Shown here: piece by piece, positions 47,730-54,643 of the stretch
Layout of the letters: every line of letters starts with the position of its first letter
Numbering within the stretch: position 1 is the first letter of the stretch
Source of the DNA: Microbacterium sp. LWH7-1.2
GTDB lineage: Bacteria; Actinomycetota; Actinomycetes; Actinomycetales; Microbacteriaceae
Length of the DNA stretch: 64,000 bases
Direction: 5' to 3'
Assembly (NCBI RefSeq): GCF_038397755.1
Contig: NZ_CP151637.1
Span: 2,666,001-2,730,000 of the forward strand
The notes under the pieces: generated by a model
Databases searched by the model: none
What the model was told of the DNA's origin: nothing
What the model saw: the letters and a program-made list of their open reading frames with translations, nothing else
Position numbers and translations under genes: made by a program

Positions 47730-47735
47730 TACGCT
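47730..47735 (+). promoter_or_regulatory. -10 box of a probable leaderless promoter
   Basis: TACGCT fits the TANNNT pattern of actinobacterial -10 boxes and ends six bases before the GTG at 47742, the distance expected when transcription starts at the start codon itself. No clear -35 is seen. This decides between two in-frame GTG starts (47715 and 47742). Confidence 0.5.
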
Positions 47736-47741
47736 GGGCAT

Positions 47742-48293
47742 GTGGCTGCCCGCACTCGGATTTCGACGAGCGTTCTGCTCACCTGCGCCGCCATCGGCGT
47801 CGCGACCGGCGTTCTGCAGGCCGGCGCAGGGGCGATCAGCGGTTTCGTCTCGGCCGGCGCGCCGATCCTCTACGGGCTCGTGCTCGGTGTCCACGTCCTG
47901 CCCGGGGTCGTCGCACAGGAACTGCTCCGACGCCCGTGGGTCGCGCTCATCACCCACATGGTCGCGGCGCTGGTCGCGAGTGCCGTCGTACCGCTCTGGA
48001 TCGGCCGCTACATCGGCACCGCCCTCCTCATCGGCGGGCTGCAAGAGCTCATCGCCGCGACCGCGCGCTACAAGCGCTGGGAGGCGTGGCGCTTCTTCCT
48101 CTCGGCGGTGATCGTGGGCGCGGTGATCGCGGCCGCCATCTGGTTCGCGGCCGATGTGACGCGCTTCCCGCTCTGGGGCCAGATCGTCTACGTCGCGCTG
48201 TTCGTCATCGGGCCTGTCGCCTGGACGGCCGTCGGCCTCGCGATCGGCTCGGCACTGCGCCGCGCGGGGGTCGCCCGGCGCAGTCAGCGCTGA
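47742..48293 (+). CDS. ECF transporter S component-like membrane protein (YkoE-like)
   Basis: 183 residues with five or six hydrophobic segments and a basic C-terminus. The first helix contains LLTCAAIGVATGV, nearly repeated in the protein at 52089 (LLTCAAIGVAGGV), so the two are paralogues. Size, topology and proximity to ECF ATPase and EcfT genes support an S-component (substrate-binding) role of the YkoE kind. YkoE proteins are linked to thiamine-type precursors, but here the neighbourhood points to iron. It lies 73 bp before the ATPase gene, with the IdeR-like site in between, so it may be transcribed separately. Confidence 0.8.
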   Translation: MAARTRISTSVLLTCAAIGVATGVLQAGAGAISGFVSAGAPILYGLVLGVHVLPGVVAQELLRRPWVALITHMVAALVASAVVPLWIGRYIGTALLIGGLQELIAATARYKRWEAWRFFLSAVIVGAVIAAAIWFAADVTRFPLWGQIVYVALFVIGPVAWTAVGLAIGSALRRAGVARRSQR

Positions 48294-48329
48294 TTCCGCG
48301 GTGCCGTTTCGCCGCCACCGGGTCGGCCG

Positions 48330-48348
48330 GTAGGTTAGGGAAGGCTAA
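48330..48348 (+). promoter_or_regulatory. IdeR/DtxR-like iron box upstream of the ECF-SIP operon
   Basis: The 19 bases agree with the mycobacterial IdeR consensus TTAGGTTAGGCTAACCTAA at 14 positions. The left half TAGGTTAGG is nearly perfect and the right half ends in CTAA. It is centred about 28 bp before the ATPase start, where a bound repressor would cover the promoter. The siderophore-interacting gene in the operon makes iron control plausible; the match itself is imperfect. Confidence 0.5.
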
Positions 48349-48366
48349 GTTTCCCTCGACGATCGG

Positions 48367-50343
48367 ATGCCCGTGTCCTCTGCCGTGCCGCTGCTGCGCG
48401 TGCGCGAGCTCGGCGTCACCCACGACGGCGAGACCACGCCGGCGCCGGCATCCGTGTCGTTCGACATCGCCCCGGGCGAGGTCGTGCTGCTGCTCGGGCC
48501 GAGCGGATCGGGCAAGTCGACGCTGACGCTCGCGCTCAACGGGCTGCTGCCGCAGGTCGTGCCGGCGACGGTGACGGGGGCGGTCGAGGTGGACGGGCTC
48601 GACACGCAGGCGACGCCGGTCGCCGAGCTCAGCACGCGCGTCGGCATGGTCTTCCAGGACCCCGACGCGCAGCTCGTGACCGGCACGCTCCTCGACGAGG
48701 TGGCGTTCGGACCCGAGAACCTGCGGATGCCGGTGCCCGAGGTGCTCGCCCGCGCCGAGGAGGCGCTGCGGCGAGTAGGCCTGTGGGAGCGCCGGCGTGA
48801 GAACCCCGATCGCCTGTCGGGCGGCGGACGCCAGCGGCTCGCGATCGCCTGCGCCCTCGCGATGGGCTCGCCCCTCCTCGTCCTCGACGAGCCGACCGCG
48901 AATCTCGACCCCGCCGGGATCGAGGAGGTCTACGCGGCGTTGGCCGAGCTCGTCGCCGCCGGCGACCGCGCCATCCTCCTCGTGGAGCACAACCTCGACG
49001 CCGCCGTCGGATTCGTCGACCGGGTCGTCGTGCTCGACCATGACGGGTTCCTCGCCGCCGACGGCACGGTGGACCATGTGCTGCGCGGGCGCGCCGAGGA
49101 CCTGCACGCGATGGGCGTGTGGCTGCCGGTGTCGACGATCGCCGCCCTGCGGCTCCGCCGCGCCGGGTTCGCGCTCGACCCGCTGCCGCTGACGCCCGAC
49201 GAGCTGCGCGCTGCGCTCGACGCGGAGCCTGCGCCCGCGGCCGCGCCCGCCGCGAGTGCACGCGCGCCCCTCGCCGCTGAATCCGGAATTCGGAGAATCG
49301 CGCCGTCTCCGGATGCTGCGTTCCCAGCTCTCCGGAGAGTCGGCGATTCTCCGAATTCCGGATCCGCAAAAGGTGGTGGCACCGAGTCACCGCTCATCAC
49401 CGTCCGGAACCTCACCCTTCGCCGCGGGCGCACCGAAGTGCTCCACGGCATCGACCTCGACATCCCCCGCGGCTCCTTCGTCGCCATCGTCGGGGCGAAC
49501 GGCGCGGGCAAGACGAGCCTCATCCAGGCTCTCGCGGGAGTCGTCTCCCCACCCAAGGACACCGTGCACGTCGGCGGGCTCGACGTCGGCCGCGCCGACG
49601 CCCGTACCCTCGGCTCCCGGATCGGGTTCGTCTTCCAGAACCCCGAGCACCAGTTCATCGCGCACACCGTCTTCGACGAGATCGCGCACGGCCTGCGCGG
49701 CCGCCATCTCTCCGACGAAGAGGTGCGAGGCCGCACCGAGGCTCTGCTCGAGCGGTTCGGTCTTGCGGCGAAGGCCGGCAGCCACCCGTTCCTGCTGTCG
49801 GGCGGGCAGAAGCGCCGCCTCTCAGTCGGCACAGCGCTCGTGGCCGGAGCTCCGGTGCTGGTGCTCGACGAGCCGACCTTCGGCCAGGACCGCGCCCGCG
49901 CCGACGAGCTGCTCTCCCTCCTCTCGGAGCTCAACGCCGAAGGCACCACGATCGTCGTCGTCACGCACGACATGCAGCTCGTCACCGACTACGCCGACCG
50001 CACGGTCGTGCTCGCCGACGGCCGCGTGCTCGCCGAGGGCCCGACCGCCGACGTCTTCGCCGACGACGCGCTCATCGCGCGCGCAGGCTTGCGCCCGCCG
50101 CCGCTCCGCCGCGCGCTCCAGGGGGTTCGCAACCACCCCGGGCTCGCCCGCGTCGCCCGCCTCGCCGACCTCCCCCGCCCTGATACGCCCACTCCTCATA
50201 CCGTTCTCAGGACCGACGCCCCGAATCCGGTCGAAACCGGGCACATCCCTCCGCTCAGGTCCGTCCGTCCTGAGAACGGCACGGCCTCAGGCACAGATGC
50301 GGCACCCATTGCCACCCCGCACACCACGGGAGGTGCCGCGTGA
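48367..50343 (+). CDS. ECF transporter fused twin ATPase (EcfA-EcfA')
   Basis: 658 residues with two complete ABC ATPase domains. First: Walker A GPSGSGKST, signature LSGGGRQRL, Walker B LLVLDEPTANLDP. Second: GANGAGKTS, LSGGQKRRL, VLVLDEPTFGQD. H-loop regions VEHN and VTHD follow. The fusion replaces the usual EcfA/EcfA' pair that energises group I or II ECF importers. The linker (about residues 280-340) and the C-terminal tail (about 610-658) are low-complexity and each contains a long DNA palindrome in frame (49280-49360 and 50201-50279). The EcfT gene overlaps the stop (GTGA). Confidence 0.93.
   Translation: MPVSSAVPLLRVRELGVTHDGETTPAPASVSFDIAPGEVVLLLGPSGSGKSTLTLALNGLLPQVVPATVTGAVEVDGLDTQATPVAELSTRVGMVFQDPDAQLVTGTLLDEVAFGPENLRMPVPEVLARAEEALRRVGLWERRRENPDRLSGGGRQRLAIACALAMGSPLLVLDEPTANLDPAGIEEVYAALAELVAAGDRAILLVEHNLDAAVGFVDRVVVLDHDGFLAADGTVDHVLRGRAEDLHAMGVWLPVSTIAALRLRRAGFALDPLPLTPDELRAALDAEPAPAAAPAASARAPLAAESGIRRIAPSPDAAFPALRRVGDSPNSGSAKGGGTESPLITVRNLTLRRGRTEVLHGIDLDIPRGSFVAIVGANGAGKTSLIQALAGVVSPPKDTVHVGGLDVGRADARTLGSRIGFVFQNPEHQFIAHTVFDEIAHGLRGRHLSDEEVRGRTEALLERFGLAAKAGSHPFLLSGGQKRRLSVGTALVAGAPVLVLDEPTFGQDRARADELLSLLSELNAEGTTIVVVTHDMQLVTDYADRTVVLADGRVLAEGPTADVFADDALIARAGLRPPPLRRALQGVRNHPGLARVARLADLPRPDTPTPHTVLRTDAPNPVETGHIPPLRSVRPENGTASGTDAAPIATPHTTGGAA
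49280..49360. repeat. In-frame 20-bp perfect inverted repeat inside the ATPase gene
   Basis: TCCGGAATTCGGAGAATCGC (49280-49299) is exactly complemented at 49341-49360. The 41-nt loop contains a further CTCCGGA/TCCGGAG pair, so the whole can fold into a long hairpin. It falls in the disordered linker between the two ATPase domains and keeps the frame, like a palindromic element inserted at a tolerant site. Confidence 0.85.
50201..50279. repeat. In-frame 13-bp perfect inverted repeat in the ATPase C-terminal tail
   Basis: CCGTTCTCAGGAC (50201-50213) and GTCCTGAGAACGG (50267-50279) are exact reverse complements 53 nt apart. They lie in the last 50 codons of the ATPase gene, beyond any conserved domain. 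The sequence is unrelated to the linker palindrome but the arrangement is similar. Confidence 0.75.
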
Positions 50344-51188
50344 CCGACACCGGCCCTCTCACCGCGGCGACGGCCGCGCACTCGACGTTCGATCCGTACG
50401 CGCGGCGGGTCGAGGCATCCGCCGTCCGCTTCCTCTACGGGATGAACCCGCTCGCGAAGCTCGCCGCCCCGCTGCCCGCGATGGTGCTGCTCGTGTTCGT
50501 CCGGGATGCCGCGACCCCGGCGGCCTTCCTCGCGCTCGCGTACGTCGTGCTGCTGGTGGGGGCGTCGTTCACCCGACGTCTCGCGGCGATCCTGTTCCTG
50601 GCGCTGCCGCTGAGCGCGCTGGTGATCGGCTTCGGGTTCGCCCTCTGGACCGATGCGTCGCGCGTCGATCAGTCCGTCGTGGTGTGGCAGATCGGCGGCT
50701 GGACGATGTACGGCGCCGCCCTCGAGGTCGGCTTCGCGACGGGGCTGCGCCTCGCCGCGATCCTCGCCCTCACGCTCATCGCCGGCCTCTCGACCACCGG
50801 TCCCGACCTCGTGCGCGCGGCCGTGCAGCAGCTGCGCGTCCCCTACCGCATCGGGTACACGGCGCTCGCGGCGTTCCGCTTCGTTCCGCGTTTCGGGCAC
50901 GAGCTCGACGTGATCCGGCAGGCACACCGGGTCCGTGGCGCTCACGGTGGCCGCGGACCGCTCGCCGCGATCGCCCGCTGGTTCGGGTACGTCGTCCCGC
51001 TCATGGCCGGCGCGATCCGCCACGCCGAGCGCGTCGCCCTCGCGATGGACGCCCGCGCGTTCGGCGCCCACCCCGACCGCACTGAGCGATACCTCGTGCC
51101 GTGGCGCGCGCGCGACACCGTGTTCGTCCTCGCGTTCTGGCTGGTGTCGGCCGCAATGTTCGCCGTCTTCTTCCCGTGGGGCCTCTGA
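50340..51188 (+). CDS. ecfT: ECF transporter transmembrane coupling protein EcfT
   Basis: 282 residues with five or six hydrophobic segments. The coupling region has AHRVRGAHGG and, further on, the AMDARAFGAH motif (the conserved ARxFG coupling box that contacts the ATPases). GTG overlaps the ATPase stop by four bases. It bridges the fused ATPase to an S component. The next gene, for a siderophore-interacting flavoprotein, follows after 31 bp. Confidence 0.93.
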   Translation: MTDTGPLTAATAAHSTFDPYARRVEASAVRFLYGMNPLAKLAAPLPAMVLLVFVRDAATPAAFLALAYVVLLVGASFTRRLAAILFLALPLSALVIGFGFALWTDASRVDQSVVVWQIGGWTMYGAALEVGFATGLRLAAILALTLIAGLSTTGPDLVRAAVQQLRVPYRIGYTALAAFRFVPRFGHELDVIRQAHRVRGAHGGRGPLAAIARWFGYVVPLMAGAIRHAERVALAMDARAFGAHPDRTERYLVPWRARDTVFVLAFWLVSAAMFAVFFPWGL

Positions 51189-51219
51189 CCCCCTTCACCC
51201 TCCCGACAGGAGCACCGAC

Positions 51220-52092
51220 ATGGCTCACCCCCGACTCGTCAAGCCAGCGACACAGGGACTCGTGCACCTCACGGTGCTGCGCACCGAGCGCTTGTCGCCG
51301 CACTGGATGCGCGTGACGCTCGGCGGCGGTGAGATCGACCGGTTCCGGGCGATGGGCTACGACCAGTGGTTGCGCCTGTTCCTCCCGCTGGGCGGCGACG
51401 AGGGCCTCGAGCGCCTGCCCGCGAAGGCGAACAAGATGTTCGGGTACCTGAAGTACCTCCGCATCCCCGACGGCGTGCGGCCCGTCATGCGCAACTACAC
51501 CGTCCGAGCGTTCCGTCCCGCGACGACCACCTCGGGCGCCGAGCTCGACGTGGACTTCGTGATCCACGGCTCCGCGGCCGACGGCACGGCCGGCCCGGCC
51601 TCGCGGTGGGCGGAGTCGTGCCAGGCGGGCGAGAGCGTCGTCGTGATCGACGAGGGGCTCACCTTCAACCCCGACCGCGGCACCGACCGGGTCGTGCTCG
51701 TCTCCGACGAGACGGGCCTCCCCGCGATCGCCGGCATCTGCGCCTCGCTGCCGTCGCACGCCACCGGACTCGCGATCGTCGAGGTGCCCTCGGCCGAAGA
51801 CGCCCTCGACTTCCCGCACCCCACGGGCGTCGCCGTGCGCTGGATCGTCCGCGACTCCGACGTCAAGCCCGGAACCCTGGCGCTGCAGGCGCTCCGAGAC
51901 GCCTCGATTCCGGATGCTGCGTTCCACGCGTACGTCGTCGGCGAGCAGGCCCTCGCGACCGAGGGTCGCCGCCACCTGGTCGGCGAGCGCGGCGTCTCCA
52001 AGGACCACGTGAGCTTCTGCGGCTACTGGCGCGTCGGAGCCGCGTCGCCGGCTCCGAAGTCCCAGCGCGCGACGGCGGAGGCCCACTCGTGA
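51220..52092 (+). CDS. Siderophore-interacting protein (SIP-family FAD/NAD(P)H ferric reductase)
   Basis: 290 residues. N-terminal FAD-binding barrel with the flavin motif MRNYTVRAF, DVDFVIHG, then the NAD(P)H part LVSDETGLPAIAGI and the SIP-family C-terminus with YVVGEQALATEGRRHL and HVSFCGYWRVG. SIP proteins (ViuB/FscN/YqjH type) reduce ferric siderophores or heme-like chelates in the cytosol to release Fe(II). AGGAG precedes the ATG. It lies within an ECF transporter operon, with the next S-component gene overlapping its stop (GTGA), a direct hint that the transporter brings in an iron chelate. Confidence 0.95.
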   Translation: MAHPRLVKPATQGLVHLTVLRTERLSPHWMRVTLGGGEIDRFRAMGYDQWLRLFLPLGGDEGLERLPAKANKMFGYLKYLRIPDGVRPVMRNYTVRAFRPATTTSGAELDVDFVIHGSAADGTAGPASRWAESCQAGESVVVIDEGLTFNPDRGTDRVVLVSDETGLPAIAGICASLPSHATGLAIVEVPSAEDALDFPHPTGVAVRWIVRDSDVKPGTLALQALRDASIPDAAFHAYVVGEQALATEGRRHLVGERGVSKDHVSFCGYWRVGAASPAPKSQRATAEAHS

Positions 52093-52709
52093 GCGGGCCC
52101 GCCGCGCCCGCCGCGCCCACCCCGCCACGGAGCACCCGTGGTCGCGTGACGACCGCGTACCTGCTGACGTGCGCCGCGATCGGCGTCGCCGGCGGCGTGA
52201 TGCTGTGGGGCGCCGGCTGGATCTCGACCGTGCTGTTCGCCACCGTGCCGTTCGTCTCGGTCGCCATCGCCGGGCTGTGGCTGCTGCCCGCGACCGTCGC
52301 CCTGCGCCTGCTCGAGCGGCCGTTCGCCGGCATCCTGGTGGGCGTGATCTCGGGGCTCGTGGTGTTCCCGTTCCTCGGCGCGGCGATCTGGTGGGCGTTC
52401 TTCGCCGAGCTGGCGTTCCTCGTGACCCTGTACCGGTCGTGGCGCACATGGCAGTACTACGCCGGAGCCGTGTTCGTCGGAGCGATCTACCCCGTGCTCG
52501 CCGCCGAGTCCTTCAACCTCTGGGCGATGCAGCCGTGGGTGCTGGCGACGTTCTTCGCCCTCACGATCGCGAGCTGCGTCGCGGGTGTCGCGCTCGGCAT
52601 CCTCGTGGCCGACCGCCTCCGCAAGGCGGGCGTCGCGAAGCTCGCGCGCCGCCGCGGCCTGGCAGCGCGCGGCCTCGGCCGCGGCGCCGGTCCCGCCGGC
52701 CAGCACTGA
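52089..52709 (+). CDS. ECF transporter S component-like membrane protein, second paralogue
   Basis: 206 residues, about five to six membrane segments after a Pro/Ala-rich N-terminus of 20 residues. LLTCAAIGVAGGV in the first helix and VALGILVADRLRKAGVAKL at the end parallel the protein at 47742. It has several aromatic residues in the middle (IWWAFFAE, YRSWRTWQYY) that could line a binding pocket. The GTG start overlaps the SIP gene stop, so translation is coupled to the reductase. Predicted role: substrate capture for the ECF importer encoded by the three preceding genes. Substrate unproven; an iron chelate or heme is inferred. Confidence 0.85.
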   Translation: MSGPAAPAAPTPPRSTRGRVTTAYLLTCAAIGVAGGVMLWGAGWISTVLFATVPFVSVAIAGLWLLPATVALRLLERPFAGILVGVISGLVVFPFLGAAIWWAFFAELAFLVTLYRSWRTWQYYAGAVFVGAIYPVLAAESFNLWAMQPWVLATFFALTIASCVAGVALGILVADRLRKAGVAKLARRRGLAARGLGRGAGPAGQH

Positions 52710-52737
52710 CCCCGGGAGCTCCCCCGCCCACGCGCCC

Positions 52738-53241
52738 CGGTTTTGGCGACTCGCCAAGACGCACGGCGCTGACCGCGTTTCCTGGCGACTCGCCGAATCC
52801 GGGCGCACCGCCCACGCGCAGCGGTTCTGGCGACTCGCCAAGATTCCCGAGCCTCGCCGCGTTTCCTGGCGACTCGCCGAATCCGGGCGCACCGCCCACG
52901 CGCCCCGGTTCTGGCGACTCGCCAAGATTCCCGAGCCTCGCCGCGTTTCCTGGCGACTCGCCGAATCCGGACGCTCCGCCCCCGTGCAGCGGTTCTGGCG
53001 ACTCGCCAAGATTCCCGAGCCTCGCCCCGTTTCCTGGCGACTCGCCGAATCCGGGCGCACCGCCCACGCGCTCCGGTTCTGGCGAATCGCCAAGATTCCC
53101 GAGCCTCGCCGCGTTTCCTGGCGACTCGCCGAATCCGGGCGCACCGCCCCCGTGCAGCGGTTTTGGCGACTCGCCAAGATTCCCGAGCCTCGCCCCGTTT
53201 CTTGGCGACTCGCCGAATCCGGGCGCACCGCCCACGTGCAA
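52738..53241. repeat. Six tandem 84-bp repeats, each with two GGCGACTCGCC palindromes
   Basis: Units start at 52738, 52822, 52906, 52990, 53074 and 53158 with no length change. Each holds a TTGGCGACTCGCCAA-like palindrome and, 39 bp on, a CTGGCGACTCGCC palindrome. Units 2-6 are nearly identical, while unit 1 differs in the stretch between its palindromes. The array fills the 624-bp gap between the convergent ECF-SIP operon and an acyl-CoA dehydrogenase gene. Because 84 is a multiple of three, every frame stays open and yields false 28-residue-repeat proteins. No spacer diversity, so it is not a CRISPR array. Confidence 0.95.
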
Positions 53242-53268
53242 CGGTGACGAATCGCTCGGCGACGAGAG

Positions 53269-53320
53269 ACGGATGCCGCGGCCCGGCGCCTTCGAGGAGG
53301 CGCCGGGTCGCGGCATCCGT
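53269..53320. terminator. Long GGATGCCGC hairpin downstream of the acyl-CoA dehydrogenase gene
   Basis: Arms 53269-53290 and 53299-53320 pair over 22 bp with one mismatch around an 8-nt loop; the ends read ACGGATGCCGCG and CGCGGCATCCGT. It sits 13 bp past the stop on the minus strand. Very stable, likely terminator; also the border of the 84-bp array. Confidence 0.8.
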
Positions 53321-53333
53321 TATCGAGTACGGG

Positions 53334-54497
53334 TCAGCGCTTGCCGACGATCTGGCGAGACACGATGTCGCGCATGATCTCGTTTGTGCCGCCGTAGATG
53401 CGGTGCACGCGGGCGTCGAGGTAGGCGCGGGCGATCGGGTACTCGGTGATGTAGCCGTAGCCGCCGTGCAGCTGCACGCCGACGTCGATGAGCTCGGCTT
53501 CGCGGTCGGTCGTCCAGAACTTGACCTTCGCGGCCTCTTCGGCGGTGAGCTTCTCGTCCTTGTACAGCATCATCGCGCGGTCCACGTAGGCCCACATCAC
53601 GTCGACAGTCGTGGCCATGTCGGCGAGCTTGAAGCGGGTGTTCTGGAAGTCGGCGATTCGCTCGCCGAACGCCTCGCGGCTGAGCACGTAGTCGCGCGTC
53701 CAGACGAACGCCGCCTCACCGGCCGCCGCCGCGGCGACGCCGATCGACAGGCGCTCGAGCGGCAGGTTCATCATGAGCTGGACGAAGCCGAGGCCCTCCT
53801 TGCCGCCGATGAGGTTCTCCTCCGGCACGAAGACGTCGGTGAACGACAGCTCGGCGGTGTCCCAGCCGTGGAAGCCCATCTTCTCGAGCTTCTTGCCGTG
53901 GTCGAAGCCCTGCATGCCGTCCTCGAGGATCAGCAGGCTGAACGCGTCGGGGCGGTTGCCCTCGCCGGTCTTCACGAACGTCACGACCATGTCGGCGGTC
54001 TTGCCCGAGGAAATGAAGGTCTTCGCGCCGTTGACGATGTACCCGCCTTCGACCCGCTTCGCGGTCGTCTTGATGCCGCGCAGGTCGCTGCCCGCGCCCG
54101 GCTCGGTCATCGCGAGCGCGCCGAGGATCTCGCCGGTCGCCATGCCGGGAAGCCACTTCTCCTTCTGCTCCTGCGTGCCCATGTGCACGATGTACGGCAC
54201 GGCGAGGTCGTCCTGGATGCCGAGTGCACCGGCGAGCGAGCCGAGGCCCGCGCCGATGGTCTCCTCGAGCACGATCGAGCGGAAGCGGTAGTCCTGCAGC
54301 ATGCCCGCGCCGCCGAACTCCTCGGGGACCGACAGGCCGATGACGCCGGCCTCGCCCGCGGCGAGCATGGTCGCGCGGTCGATCTCGCCGTCGGCGTCCC
54401 ACTGCTTGCGCTTCTCGTCCGACGCGTAGCGCTTGACGAACTCCTTGACGACGTCGCGGAACGCCTCGTGGTCCTCGTCGTAGATCTCGCGCTCCAT
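53334..54497 (-). CDS. Acyl-CoA dehydrogenase
   Basis: 387 residues, standard length. FAD/substrate motifs ALAMTEPGAGSDLRGIKTTA and TFISSG, the C-terminal VQLHGGYGYITEYPIARAYLDAR and RIYGGTNEIMRDIVSRQI are conserved. The catalytic Glu of the long/short-chain enzymes corresponds to the Glu in YGGTNEI. It oxidises acyl-CoA to enoyl-CoA with ETF as acceptor. GAGGAAGG precedes the ATG; a longer frame upstream is not conserved. Monocistronic. Confidence 0.95.
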   Translation of the reverse strand: MEREIYDEDHEAFRDVVKEFVKRYASDEKRKQWDADGEIDRATMLAAGEAGVIGLSVPEEFGGAGMLQDYRFRSIVLEETIGAGLGSLAGALGIQDDLAVPYIVHMGTQEQKEKWLPGMATGEILGALAMTEPGAGSDLRGIKTTAKRVEGGYIVNGAKTFISSGKTADMVVTFVKTGEGNRPDAFSLLILEDGMQGFDHGKKLEKMGFHGWDTAELSFTDVFVPEENLIGGKEGLGFVQLMMNLPLERLSIGVAAAAAGEAAFVWTRDYVLSREAFGERIADFQNTRFKLADMATTVDVMWAYVDRAMMLYKDEKLTAEEAAKVKFWTTDREAELIDVGVQLHGGYGYITEYPIARAYLDARVHRIYGGTNEIMRDIVSRQIVGKR

Positions 54498-54587
54498 GAT
54501 GCGCCTTCCTCTCGTCCTCGAGTCTGTGTGGAGACGCACCCCGATGAAATTGCATCTCACAACATATGGTACTCAGTTTCAGCCGCC

Positions 54588-54614
54588 ACGGATGCTGTGA
54601 GCTGCGGCATCCGT
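54588..54614. terminator. GGATGC hairpin downstream of the VanY-type gene
   Basis: ACGGATGC (54588-54595) and GCATCCGT (54607-54614) form an 8-bp stem 30 bp past the carboxypeptidase stop. It belongs to the same hairpin family as those at 28184, 42010, 44494 and 53269. Confidence 0.55.
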
Positions 54615-54643
54615 CATCCGCAGAGTAGTGCCGGCGCCCGACG

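Noticed and set aside
52738..53241. CRISPR array
   Set aside because: The 84-bp units are repeated in full with no unique spacers, and no cas genes are nearby.
52023..53377. Long open frames across the 84-bp array encoding repeated 28-residue units (about 400 codons on the minus strand, and others)
   Set aside because: They arise because the period is a multiple of three and contains no stops in several frames at once. Frames on both strands are open, overlap real genes, and show no domain or ribosome site.
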